Source: Eremophila alpestris peregrina
Taxonomy: Eukaryota > Chordata > Aves > Passeriformes > Alaudidae
Assembly (NCBI GenBank): GCA_009792885.1
Contig: WMCF01000025.1
Span: forward strand, 3,947,899 to 4,011,898
Reading direction: 5' to 3'
DNA length: 64,000 nucleotides
Positions 52,483 through 64,000 of this stretch are shown here, piece by piece (position 1 is the stretch's first letter; each line of letters opens with the position of its first letter). The notes beneath the pieces were generated by a model. It saw nothing but the letters and a program-made list of their open reading frames with translations, had not been told where the DNA came from and ran no database searches. Made by a program: the position numbers and the translations under genes.

Positions 52483-55400
52483 TTCTTCCCTTTTATTACA
52501 CTGCATGTACAGGTCATGCATCTCAGAACACCTCAGAGAGTATGGAACTATATTTAGCTTAATTCCATTTCAGCCAAATCAACAACCCTGTGCCTTCCTT
52601 ACAAATCAGAAGTTGGGGTGAAAACAACATCACATGGAAATACCAACATTTCCTATTACAAACCCACAGCTTTTAAGTAACAGCTTCTAATTTCTCTTCC
52701 ATAGTTTATGTCCTTAATTTTGTTTTACTAGTCTGCAGGGTAAAGCTTAAAAACATGAGAGCATGCTGGACTGTTTCAAGAGAACTAATCTGAATCCAAA
52801 TCACTTGTTTGGTTTATGTCTTATGTATAGAGCAGGTTTACATGGAGACAGGAAACATAATTCTGTTCTTTTCCAAGTGTAATGATAATTTATTTGAAGA
52901 TATTAAATATAGACTTTTTTCCCCCCTAATTAAGGGCTTGGATATGCTGTACATGTCAGTCTACAGCAAAATGTGTTCAACAGTCTGAACACTGACCATA
53001 AGAGGAAGAACTGCTTTGTCTCTCAACACAAATCTCTATAATCTATGTGGGAAGTGCAAATAGGCAAAAAAGGAAACTATATGAAAACTATCAACAGCAA
53101 TTGATATGGTATAAACAGCACTGACCCCATTGACATAGATACAACTGTTTTTACCAGTTATTTTCAAACGAATTAGAAGCAGCTACAAAAACAGGGTAAT
53201 TTTTGGTACAGATTTTTTTAATCTTCAAGAAAACATGTTTAGATTGCAGGGGGGAAAATTCCACTCATAAAAATTCCACATATCAATAATATGATACTGT
53301 ATAATTACTTTAGAAAAAAAATCTGAAAGTAACCTAAACAGACTTGTGTTGGGCAGTGGGAAGCAAAGTACCATACTAATTTCCTTTTCTGGCTTTATGA
53401 GGAGATGGTTTCCTTTATGGTACCATTGAAGATGATTGAGGAATTTTTATTGTTGTTTTCATTTTGTTTAGAAATAAGACTTGTTTTGAATCTCACTATT
53501 CAGAGTCAAAAGTAGATTCCATCTTCCTTGTAGATTTTTACATATGGCAGGAAAAAAAAAGAGGAAAGTTGTCAGGAAAAGAAAGTCAGAAAGAGGATAG
53601 CTGAATTCAAATACATTTCACTTGATTTCTGCAGCACTTCCCAATGTGAGTTGAGTCAGCTAAGCTTTCACATTTTAAAACAATGCTTCCCAAGACAAGA
53701 AAAGCATCCCCACTAACATGCCCAAAGACAGCCTTTAAAATCTGGAACAAGCCCATCTAATGCCAGAATCTACCACTTCAATATGAAAATACCACTGCTA
53801 ATGGAGGTGTTACCTGCTCTACAGCCTCTTGGTTCTTCTTGCTACAAAGTCTATTTTAAGTACCATAATTTATATCAAATATGCAGGGAAAACTTGGAAA
53901 TCTACCCTTGTCTCAAACAGTTTCTGAGATCCTACAGGACTGGCCCAGAGCTTTCCCAACGAGATAACAGAAGGAAAATCACAGGTTATGGGGAAGTACC
54001 ATGGTTCATGCCCACAAAGGAGGCTGACTGAACACGTGCATGAGGAGTACAACAGAAATCTAACATTTCAATTTAAAGAGGTGTACATTTTTAAAGCAAA
54101 ACCACAAGTGATTTATATGGATAGATTTTTCACAAAGTAATCTGATCTGGGAACCAGGGGATTTTACTTAGAGCATCTGTGTTCCACATTCTCAGGAAAG
54201 AAAATTTAAGTAATCTTAAAAGCTGAAAAAGGTATTTTTATCACAGCCTTTGCAGCTATTTCACATTTCACTCAAAGAGAGTTGAACCAGATATCTCCAA
54301 TCACATCTGGATGCAGGCCCCAGTAAGTACTGTGTGCACTGCCTTAACTAGAACTCAAATTATTCTATTTAAAAAAGCCTAACCCTTACAAAACTCCCCT
54401 CGCGTTCTGGCATTCCTTCTCAGGTTTTTTTCAATTTGTGTGATGTCAGTTTACATCTAATAAGCATGTTGTTTATTATCTTCATTTAAGTCAGGACTTT
54501 TACCAAGTTACAGCAAGAGTCATAGGAAGCATATCACGATTACAAATCCATAATGCATGCAAGATCCCTGTGCAGCACCGTTAAATCCATTAATCACAGT
54601 CTTTTTGGTCCCAATTATGCTAAGAAGATATTCGATAAAGCAATTTCAACTCACCTCTCTCCCTCTCTCTCCTGTTACCATCAGTGCAAAGAAGGCAAAA
54701 CCACAGCGCTTCCGACAAATTCTCAAGGCACCTCTTTTGTTCCCTTTAAATTAAATCCGAATTGGTTGCACGTTTTACTGAACTGCTAATGGTCTCCACA
54801 TGTTCCCTCTCTCAAACTGAAAATGTTTTCTATTAGGAATGCCTAGCACTGAACATAAAACTGTAAAACGTCCTTCAAACAACTCAAAGTTCCTCTCTTT
54901 CTTTGGAATGTATCATTACTTGCCCAAATGAAGAGCTCACAGTCCCACAATTAAGCTCCCTCTAAAAAAGCTTTTTAATGAGACTTCTTTTCTTAGAGTC
55001 TTATCAAGAAAGCTGTTTATTTTAAAATCCATATGTAATTTCTTTAAAAAAGCAAAGCAACAAGGTTTTAAAGCATGAGCTAGAAGAACTTCACATTGCC
55101 CATGGCCATGAAAAACCTACTCCAGCACTCAGCAAATTCACATGTTCCAGAAAGATGAAATGGGATAATGATATTTGCAGGGAGAAGCATCTCATGTAAG
55201 ACAGTACCAAGAACATGGGTTGTAGGCACACACTTATCATTGCTCTTACAGAATGAAATGCAACATGGTTTCACATTTCCTTTCAGATTTCCTTAGCCAT
55301 AGCACCAATGACTTTCCAACACTACACTCTTAATAGGGAAAACCACTCATTTCCCCCCTTTCAGTCCATGCATCTCAACTTCTCTGCAACAAAGGGCCAG

Positions 55401-57164
55401 GTACAAGACAAGATTTTGTCTTTGTGAAAGCACTGTGGTTCCACTGGGGAGGAACTTGTCCCTCCCCATGCTTCAGGTGCAAGTCCTACCAGAAGGTTCT
55501 ATAGATGCAGAAATAGTTGCAGAATCTAATCATATCTGCTCTAACACATGCAACAAGTCCACATAATTGATAACAGAAGGGAAAACTGTACATGGAAAAA
55601 AGGACTAGCTGCATAGTTCAGCTATTACAGGACAAATAAAAACAGCTGGCTTCTACTAGCCCCCTGGTTAAAAGCAGCTCACAGCTTCCCTCAGGTATCC
55701 CAGAACAATACAGGCTCAAGAAGATATTTATGGCTACATTTCATAAATGATACTAAGAGCAAGGGGATATCAAAAAGATAATCCCAAGAGCTCTGTGGAA
55801 AGGCTGGGTTATTGGTGCTAACTCTGCTGGTTAACACAGATGCCCTGATAGTAGGGGCTAGAAAAAGCCACTGTGTAGCACGGCAGCACCAGTGTCCCAG
55901 GGTTGGGAATAATCCACTGAGGAGGTAACTCTGCATCTACCCACATGCAAGAGCCAACAGAATGGGATTATAAAATGGTTATAACAACTATTACCAAAGA
56001 TATATTACATATTTTGCACAACTCTTGCAATAATATATTGCACTGTTTAGGGATCAAGTTATGACATGTAATATACATATCTGTGTATCTTTGCAAATAT
56101 CAATGCAATTTTTAAAGATATTGGCAGATAAAAGAAAACTTTACACAAATACAAGGATTTAACCATACAAATATGGAAGAGGGATTTAACCATACCAAAA
56201 AAAAAAAAAAAAGTAATTTTGTAGTGCAAAAACATTTTAAATAACTAACTGGGGGTCCTGGGTGTGTGTTTTGGTTGGTTTTGTCGGTTTATTTGTTTTG
56301 GGGTTTTGGGGTTTTTTTTAATAATAAACTGACACAAAAAAGGTAGTAAAATTTAAAATACTCCTTGCAACATGTGCTGACCTTCCAAGCCATAGTACTC
56401 TAAGTAATCCCAGGTCAATAAATGCACTCAGAATCACATCAACTTTTGTTATTTGCATTCTTCTTGTATTACATTGTATTAACAACTGAAGCTTATATCA
56501 AACTTCTTTTGGCAGAATCATTTTAAGTCATTGTCGTGGATCCCTGTCCAAACATCATTCTCAGCATTGATTGCAACACTCCTGATTCCACATCACAGGC
56601 AGAAGCATTTTAGAAGAGGACATGGGGCTCTCTTGGGCTAAATACAGCATCCAGATATGTAAGAGCAAGTGGTGCCTTTTCTCTCAGAGATCACACTAGA
56701 TTTTGAGAAAAAACAAACTATGAAGCAATGAGCAAACAAATGAAGCAGGAGCTGCAAACAGAGCTGGCCAACCAAGGACCTAATGGTTCAACCAAGTCCT
56801 TCTGCAGGAAAAGTGGATCTGGTAAAGATCTTTAAAACATCACTGTCATAATGTTACTCTGACTAAAATGTTCCATTTAGTTTCAAGGGCCAAACCTTTT
56901 GACATTGCTGTTCACTCTCTGTAGTTACATTCTCATTTACATTAGGCTTCATCAAGGCTTCAGCTGAGCCCTGTAGTTGTTAAATATATACAAACTAAAA
57001 TAATGTTGAGACACAACTAAATACGAAGTCATATGGTTGCCAAAAATACTCAGAAGACTTTTCCCACAAGGGTAGTAACTCATAATAAATCTGATTTGAA
57101 TAAAAGGTCATATTTGAAAGCTTGTGGGAAAAAAAACCTACAGTTGACACTATCTGATTTAAGG
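52483..57164. other. Intron sequence without recognised genes
   Basis: AT-rich intron up to the CR1 copy, containing a CT-rich run (about 54655-54672), the A run at 56197 and the G/T tract at 56251. Nothing coding is recognised. Confidence 0.65.
56251..56319. repeat. G/T-rich low-complexity tract
   Basis: GGGGGTCCTGGGTGTGTG, TTTTGGTTGGTTTTG and then TTTTGGGGTTTTGGGGTTTT. The last part imitates a ciliate-type telomere repeat, but it is short, internal and degenerate, so this is not a telomere. Confidence 0.8.
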
Positions 57165-57768
57165 AGCACTCAGAGCCCAGAAGGCCAACCATGTTCTGGG
57201 CTGCACCAAAAGGTTGGCCAGAAGGGTGAGTGAGGGGATTCTGCCCCTTTACTCTGCCCTTGTGAGACCCCACCTGGAGCACTGCATTTAGCTCTGGGGT
57301 CCCCAGCACAGGAAGCACATGGACCTGGTAGAACATGTCTGGAGGGCACAAAGATGTTCCAGCCCTCTGGTCACCTCTCCTGTGAAGACTGAGAGAACTG
57401 GGACTCTTCAGCCTGGAGAAGACAAGGCTTCAAGGAGACCTTACAGCAGCCTTACAGTAATCAAAGTGGTCTTTTCAAAAAGAGGAGTGGCTAGTGATAG
57501 GACAAGAGGCAATGGTTTTTAACTGAGAAAGGGCAGATTTAAATTAGAAGTTAGGAAGAAATTCTTTACTGTGAGGTGGTGAGGCACTGGAACAGGATGC
57601 CCAGAGAAGTTGTAGATGCCTGATCACAGAAAGCGTTGAAGGCCAGCTTGGATGAGATCCTGAGCAACCTGTTCTAGTGGGTGGCATCACTGTCCATGGC
57701 AGGAGGTTAGAACTAGATGACTTCTAAGGTTCTTTCCAACGCTCTCTATTCTATGATTCCTCCTCTAA
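57165..57768 (+). mobile_element. CR1 non-LTR retrotransposon, 3' fragment
   Basis: The block reads along the plus strand like the CR1 3' region: GTTCTGGGCTGCACCAAAAG, then CTCTGCCCTTGTGAGACC, CACCTGGAGCACTGCATT, CTTCAGCCTGGAGAAGACAA and finally TTCTTTCCAACGCTCTC followed by TATTCTATGATTCC. It holds the last part of ORF2, the 3' UTR and the terminal repeat, and is 5'-truncated as most CR1 copies are. It contains many substitutions, so it is old and inactive. It sits antisense to FHOD3, about 2.8 kb from the exon. The left edge is approximate; the right edge at the terminal ATTCTATGATTCC is clear. Confidence 0.93.
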
Positions 57769-60592
57769 GGTCTTTTGACATCAACAAGTACAAAAATACA
57801 TGTATAGTTTTTAATTAGTAAAGTTCTCTGAACAGAACTGGTTTCAGCAATGCTCTTGTGATATAAAGAAACATTCTAAATACTGAAGTTTGTATTAAAA
57901 CCATTTAAAAGTATTCACTATTAATTAAGCCTGATAATTTAATCAGGATTAAGACAAAAATGGAACAATAGAGTAATATTTAAAAGAAAATGTGTTCCTT
58001 CATGATCCAAGTCCTTATAATGTACGTAAGAAGAGAACTCAAATTGAAACTTTAAAAAAAAAAAAAAAGAGGAAATATTAATGCATTCAACTGAGATACT
58101 TAAGAGGGACTAGTATTTAACAGGGTAGAAAAAACCACAACTTCTGCACCCAAGTATTATGCCTTTCCTGCTCTGCTTAAAACCAAAAACCTCAGCCCCA
58201 CTTGACATGGGACTTGCTAAGTCTTCCCAGGTCTTAAAAATATTGGCTTGTAGTCAATACATCCTCTGACACTGAATTCTCCAGAGATTTGAAGTCACTA
58301 ACGATGGAAAACTCTATCTGGACATCTGAACATAAACACTTCTGTTATTTCCCACAATTTAAAAGTACCATGACTTAGAAAGAAGGAAAAAATATAGATC
58401 CAACTTGAAAATGGGAGAGTTTATGGCAGGAGAGCTATTTCTTTATACCTGTCAGTTCTTAAGAACAAAGTAAAATGCTGAATTCAAAGATGATAGGAGG
58501 CTCTGCAGAAAGGTCACTACATAACAAACCACACCTTCTCAGAAGGTTCAGTCTGTGAAGATTAAAAGAAAACACCCAAAACACGATAGTTTTACTCCAC
58601 ATAACACCATCTCGGATTCCTCTAGCTCCTGGCTTCTACTCCAAATACATAACATATCCTTTAACATCTAAACCTAATGCTTGCATTTCAGAAGAGAAGT
58701 TAACAGGCAGCTGATGTGCACACACACACAGGCAGTACCCACTGTGCCAGTGAAATAACCCTCTTATTCTGTGACAGGTTTGACTGCCAGGCACAGCTCT
58801 GCAAACAGTGCCAGTAGTAAGAAACACAATGTTCCCTGACTCTTTCAAACTATCCCATACCAAAAAATAAGACAAGCATGATATGTAAAAAAGAAAAAGA
58901 ATATAAGAGAAAAGAAACTACATTACATCAAGCTAGGGGCTGAAACAAAAACTTACCCCAAAAATCTAAACTTCAGCAGGGGGGATGGAAATTAGAACCA
59001 GAACTTGCATTTGGCTTTTCTGACTTATAACGAACAAAGCCAAAAGCCCATATCCAAACACACCTCCTTCTTTAGGAGTCTGAGATCTGGACTCAAGTCT
59101 TTCAGCCTGGCTCCCTCTGTACTCACTGCTGAATGCATCAGTGCTGCCAGAGAGCAACGGCACCTGACAAGGGACTACACTTTCATACAGCAACAATTAA
59201 GATACCTGCACAGTAATATGGCTAATTGCCCACAGTAAGCTTGAATGAAAACAGATAACAACAATGCAACCACACATCGAAGCTCAGAACCTTATGTGCT
59301 CCAATTCCTCGATGGCTGCACTCTGGAGAAAAAAAAGTTACATGAAAATTCTTTTTATAAAACCTCAATCCGGGAAACTTATCAAATCTTGTCTTGCTGA
59401 ACTAGTCTGTTTTGCCAAATATACTTCCAGACCTAACAAGAACAATCTTCTCCAAGCTGTTCTTAATTTCACTCACATTTATAAAATCAGTTTAGACTTT
59501 GCATCATCTCTGTTCCTCCTCTAACACTTAACACGTATGCTTGCTCTACTGTTCTTACTCAAGTGAATGGTAGTAGAGGAGAAACTGTTCCTGCACAAGG
59601 CAGCCAAGAGATCCTTCTCAATGAGAAGTATTTGTGGAATTCTGTAGGTTGCTTATACTCTCTTCAAATTCTCAGAAATGCCATTTCATAACATATCCTG
59701 GGGGCAGGGGAAATTGTTTAGCTGTATTTAAAGCCTGAATCCTCCAAAAGTCACTGTAGAAATGACACAAAACTTAGACTTTCTCCTCCTCCTTTTAAGG
59801 AAGTTATCTATATTTCAAGGCTTCAGCTATGATCTCTTGAAGCATGACCAACAAAAAAGTAAATTCATTAGACTGTTGAATCTACTATGGTGAACCTGAA
59901 AACAACTGTGGCACAGTTTTTTAGATTTTTTTTTTAAACCAGCCTCCCATAGAATCTGTCATGCTGCCACCAGGACATGAGCATTAGCTTTGCCACTGAC
60001 ACTCAGTGAAACATTCTGCTCTGTAGAATGCTGGAGAACATATTAACACCATGCCAGACCATCTGCCTCCATTCATGCAACCTTAAAGCTCTTTTGACAT
60101 GCACATCATGACTTTCATTAGACTTTTCCTCATAACAGCATTGTTTTAACCAGGGTTTTTAAGACACTGACACTGTGATAATGACAAATATGCAGCCAAG
60201 ATCTGCAAGATGTGAAGTAATAAACTTTATATGCTATTAAAATATATCATTTAGCTGTCAGCCAACAATTCTTCAGATCCCATTCCCAATCCAGAACATC
60301 TTTTTCAGGTGCACACAAAGGCTGTGACAAGACATATAACTGAAGATTCTTCAAAGCACCACCCAACCATCTAACTTCACTGTCAAATGCTATACTTCTC
60401 TGTTATGCTTTAAGGCTAGTTAGTTAATACAACCTAATTTCAGCATGCAACAAACAAAATAATAAAATCAATTTACTGGTCATTATCATCAATTTGGAAC
60501 ACAGCCAAGTCTGACTCACACTCCCCAGATTTGCTTCTTGGAAATCAATTCTGTTTATTTGCTCTCTTTCAGACATGTGGAACTTAACTCAC
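57769..60592. other. FHOD3: Intron sequence just downstream of the FHOD3 exon donor
   Basis: Between the CR1 copy and the exon there is AT-rich sequence with an A run at 58054-58068 and a short imperfect palindrome near 57929-57947 (CCTGATAATTTAATCAGG). No further exon is seen. Confidence 0.65.
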
Positions 60593-60657
60593 CAATGCAG
60601 GCATGGACTCTCACTGACAGCTGGGTCCTCAGAATTATGCTGTGCTTCTTGCCCCTC
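60593..60657 (-). CDS. FHOD3: FHOD3 internal coding exon (formin homology 2 domain containing 3), partial gene
   Basis: This is a 65-bp exon read on the minus strand. A pyrimidine-rich tract ending in TTTTTAG (just above 60657) is the acceptor, and CATTG|GTGAGTT (60592 and below) is a near-consensus donor. With one leading base finishing the previous codon and one trailing base opening the next, the frame gives 21 codons without a stop: RGKKHSIILRTQLS at the start and VHACI at the end. I recognise this as FHOD3, at roughly residues 90-115, where the N-terminal GTPase-binding domain meets the FH3/armadillo region. FHOD3 is an actin-organising formin of muscle sarcomeres; its N-terminal part is regulatory and the FH1-FH2 actin-assembly region is encoded much further along the gene. 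As I recall, the paralogue FHOD1 has ILRTQLSVRV but differs on both sides (GRKPTV, NAILEK), so FHOD3 fits better. The exon continues into EKLYNSSG in the family, which is not in this window. The identification is from memory of the family, not from a search. Confidence 0.93.
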
Positions 60658-63600
60658 CTAAAAAGAGAAGAAAAGTGTGTAAAGGTATAGTGAGGAAGAA
60701 GAGGAACTGGAAATTAACAAGTTGAGCCTAGGAAAAAAAGGGTGGGAGGGAAGGGAAGACACAGAAGAAATTTTGTCTTTGTTTCTCATAATCCACTTCC
60801 ATTATAATTTGCAATAAATGAACTTTCCTCATCAAGACTGTTTTGTCTATGATAGCAATGGTTAAGTGATCTCTCCATCTTTATCTCAAACAACAAGTTT
60901 TTTTACCTTATTTCCCCTCCCTTCTGCTGGGGACAGGGAGCAAGAGAGCAGGCAGGTGGGCATCTGGATATTTGCCAAGGACAGCCCACCACAATGAAAA
61001 CTGTATTAGAGAAGTATCAAGTGATGGCTGCACACTTTAGTTTTCACAGAAATACTTTAATGCTAGGTATTAAAAGCATTAAAAGAAAATCCAAGGTTAA
61101 ACAAGAGGTTGTTGATACTTTCTGAGATCTGCCTGCTTATGTAGCCTATCGGGTTTTTAAAGCACAAAAGTAGCTGTGTTTTTCATGCAAAGAGGCAAAA
61201 CTGAGGTACTTCTTCACTCTCTCAGTTCCATATTGGAATGACTTAAATGGAATGACTATTTTAATTAGCTGCTAAATGCCTCATCTGATTTTCAGTCAAA
61301 TTACCATTACTTGCATTTCTTCAATCTGGACAAGAGCACAGTTCCTGATTTCTAGGTGCTACACCTGCAAACTGTCATGAGGGCACCAACACCACTTTGT
61401 CTCTGCACCCAAACCTGCTCACATGATGGAAGGTGGGAGGGTAAGAAAAGACAAATTCCTTTTATGCTTGTACAGAAGAGTAGTCTCCCTCTTTTCCTCA
61501 AAATTAAAAATGCCAATTCCTGGACAAGTGGCTTTAGGTGGCCCAGAGGACCTCCAGAGGCCCCTTCCTACTTCAGTGATTCTGTGATTCAGTGAATTTA
61601 TTGTGAGAAAACACTCCTGAAGGCACACTGTTTTTAGAACACAATCAAATGCAGCTTAGTTTGTGTCAGGCACATCGTAGACCCACTTCTACATACAAGT
61701 TAGAGGACAAACCAGCACAACCTCTCTAGTTACAAACTTTGCAACTCTGCTGAGAGGCTTCAGGGCTAAACTCTTCACACAGACACCCAGCAGAATCTTC
61801 TACTGGCTGTAACTTGAAACAATTTTCTAGTAACAACAAATTCTTCCCCACGTTATTGTCTTTCTGCCCATAGTTACTTTGCAGAACAAAAATATTTTTA
61901 ACTATTTTCATGGAGAAAAGCAAAAAAGTTTCATATTACTTCTCTGAAAGATCTGCAGGGGAAGAAAGCAAAGGGAAGTAATGACATGTATTTTCAGAAA
62001 AATATTGCCCCTAGGAAAATATAAGGGAAAACAGAGAGAAGTAAGGACCTGGAAAAAAGTGGTTAATATTGACCTGTGTATTTGTTAATAGAGGACTTAG
62101 TTCCAGTCTCAGAATGACATTTCTCTATAAATGAAAAAAAAAATTAAACAAGTTTTCTCTAAAAAAAAAAGCAAAGCCAAAAAACTTTAATCAAAATGAC
62201 TCTTTAATGGGTCTGCTTGGACATAATTAGGACAAAGTGGGCAAAGTGTGAATCTTCTCTTAAAATCTTGAAGTGCCAAGCAGCAAATGCTATTGCCTCC
62301 ACCAAAGCAGGCTGTAGTTTCAACTGTGAAATACCCTGGAGCAGTTCCAGGTTTAGAACTGATTCTCTGACCACAAACTTCGCCTGTTGTTCTAGTTGGA
62401 CACAGTCTTTGCCTGCATTCATATTCTGCAGATTTTTAACAGCTGCCCTTCCCCACAGGAGTGCCAGGACTAAATTAAAAATATTTAATTTGCCATGTTA
62501 GTGAAGAATTTTTGACCAAACTTCTTGCCCTTTGCAACATCTGATTCTGTACAGAAACTGCTTCCCTTGATCTCCCTCCCTAGATGGACTTGTTGATACA
62601 CCTGAGATGCAAAAATCTTCCAAGATAAAATCAGAAAATGGAAGAACTGAGTAAAGACTGTTTACTTCAGAGTTGTAAAAGGATAGCCTAGTTAGAGTTA
62701 GCAAACAAAAAGGACGTCTATAAAATAAGACATATTGTTCTTCCCATCCTGAAAATCTAATCAACTAAAAGAAAGTGCTAATTTCACAAATAATGGACAT
62801 TACTATCAGTGTTGTAGTAGTCTGTAGGGCACAATGACTTCACCAGCTCTCTGCTGAAATCTGCAGGTCTGTGGTGATTTGCTGAAAGAACAGACAGCAG
62901 GTAGTGCCCAGCCATCAGAGAGTGAATAAACACACGGACGAGAAACCGGCACCATTTTAAGGCTTGTAGAGATCCAGGCTCATTTTAATTTAATACAGCT
63001 CTTTTCTCTTTTCTAAAAATGTAATGCATGATGTTTCTCACTTTAAACAAGGCCTGTATTTTGGTAGCACTCCAAGCTTCAACAGTGATGCTACTTCCTC
63101 CTCTACCTCACCTCCTTACAAAGACCCCTGAAAACTTAAAGCAAAACTTAGAGCAAGCTCTCTTCTACAGGCTCTGTTCCACATTGTCATTGCAACTGTA
63201 ATATACCTCCCAGGACAGAAGATTCTCACACACACAAACATTAATTTTCATCTCCCACCGGTTGCATCGGCAATTTTTCCAGCCTACCAAAATCAATATG
63301 ATTCAAGCTCCAGAAATGACTAAGAGTCACTTATGATGGTGCATTCCCCCCTTCCCCCAGGCCACACCATGATCATCACTACAGAGGCATTTCGTGGGGT
63401 TTCAGCATACTAGCTTTACCACACAGCATCTAATTGTTATAAGACCAGTCACTTCTAAAATATTAGAAATTACCCAATTTCCTGAGGAACACTTTGATTA
63501 TCATGCAACATAAATAAGACTTTTGCAAAATGATCACCTCTTAAAATTTCAACATCCATGATTCTACTCATACCAATTTCCTGGAAAGCACGTTACAGTA

Positions 63601-64000
63601 ATAAATGCAAAAAAAAAAAAGGTAACTCGAAATCCATCCATGATTTCACAGACTCAAGAGCTACTGGACGAACAGTATTAAAAAGTAAGTCTGTAGGCAG
63701 GTTTGTGGTATCAGGGCAGGGAAGGGGACAGACAGGTCATCTGCTTTAAAAACAAAGTAGATTCAAAAATGCACAGCAGAAAAGACTATGTCTAACAAAA
63801 TGATTAATTTATAAAAAACAAAAAGTAGATATGTGACAGTTTGTAATCCACTCTTAACTAAGGCTTATATTTTTATTTATATGATGTTTTTTTAAAAAAA
63901 ATATCAGCGAGTGCAACCAGCTACTATTTATTAAAAAAAAATCCAAGCAGTATTTAACAGAGTTAATTTAGCAATTAGGTGCAATTCAGCAGTAGAAGAG
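60658..64000 (-). other. FHOD3: FHOD3 upstream intron, 3' end (partial)
   Basis: This sequence lies upstream of the exon in transcript direction and ends in its acceptor. The last bases before the exon, read on the minus strand, are pyrimidine-rich (about 60658-60680, CTTTTCTTCTCTTTTTAG), which fits a polypyrimidine tract. I looked for the preceding FHOD3 exon (family sequence ending near LEGFQDD) and did not find it. The block holds one CR1 3' fragment (61521-61595) and short A runs near 62130, 62163 and 63609. Open frames at 62204-62764 on both strands show no recognisable domain. Confidence 0.85.
61521..61595 (+). mobile_element. CR1 extreme 3' end fragment
   Basis: About 75 bases match the CR1 3' end on the plus strand: CAGAGGACCTCCAGAGG, CCCCTTCCTACTTCAG, then the terminal repeat TGATTCTGTGATTCAGTGA. 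This is a severely 5'-truncated copy in the intron upstream of the FHOD3 exon, about 0.9 kb from it and antisense to the gene. Its terminal unit (TTCTGTGATT) differs from the copy at 57165 (TTCTATGATT), so the two probably come from different CR1 subfamilies. Confidence 0.88.

Larger units (their letters stand above)
1..60592 (-). other. FHOD3: FHOD3 downstream intron, 5' part (more than 60 kb)
   Basis: Everything below the exon donor is inferred to be one intron of FHOD3, running off the left edge. The basis is negative: the next exon should encode EKLYNSSGRDLRRALFS and then DDKDLVHEF, and I could not find either on the minus strand. Long early introns are known for this gene in other vertebrates. 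The content is typical avian intron: AT-rich, A/T homopolymers, low-complexity A/C or G/T tracts, a few CR1 fragments, and no other exon I can name. A missed exon, or an unannotated gene nested in the intron, cannot be excluded by eye. Confidence 0.75.

Noticed and set aside
56995..57522. Open frames overlapping the CR1 copy on both strands
   Set aside because: They are explained by the CR1 remnant and by chance, not by a host gene.
58940..58990. Minus-strand GTAAGTTT donor-like word
   Set aside because: The only possible exon would be about 14 bases after a weak acceptor; not credible.
1..64000. CRISPR arrays, tRNA, rRNA, bacterial operons or viral genomes
   Set aside because: No regularly spaced repeats, no cloverleaf or rRNA signatures, and no long intact viral or bacterial frames were seen on either strand.

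Overview
The window is AT-rich vertebrate nuclear DNA and almost all of it is intron. Three CR1 non-LTR retrotransposon remnants with the typical bird/reptile 3' end (repeated ATTCTRTGATTC units), plus a CR1 reverse-transcriptase fragment, point to a bird genome. Species cannot be fixed from the sequence alone. There are no bacterial-style genes, operons, tRNAs, rRNAs or CRISPR arrays. Nearly every open frame is a short chance frame without coding character.

The one secure gene feature is a 65-bp coding exon on the minus strand at 60593-60657. It has clean splice sites on both sides. Its middle frame encodes RGKKHSIILRTQLS...VHACI, which I recognise as the N-terminal region of the formin FHOD3 (the join of the GTPase-binding and FH3 armadillo region). 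The window is therefore a slice of the FHOD3 gene, transcribed right to left. Bases 60658-64000 are the end of the upstream intron. Bases 1-60592 are the start of the next intron, which is longer than 60 kb because I could not find the following FHOD3 exon anywhere below 60592.

Within the long intron, left to right: poly-T at the edge; a GC-richer patch (6640-6935); a coding-like exon candidate on the minus strand with good splice sites but no family I recognise (7556-7693); two weaker exon-like blocks (11694-11799, about 12252-12326); short tandem duplications (13669, 34458, 47366); possible conserved non-coding blocks (18541-18900, 52230-52400); a CR1 cluster in opposing orientations (25225-25600); an isolated CpG-dense block preceded by a TATA-like box (28676-28790), the best candidate for an internal or antisense promoter; a near-perfect AT-rich palindrome (29421-29456); repeated G/T- or A/C-rich low-complexity tracts in both orientations; an antisense exon-like block with strong splice sites (50481-50562); and a roughly 600-bp CR1 copy (57165-57768) about 3 kb from the FHOD3 exon.

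No new multi-gene system is visible. The items most worth checking are the possible antisense transcription unit (promoter-like CpG block at 28.7 kb, exon-like block at 50.5 kb) and the unidentified exon-like block at 7.6 kb.
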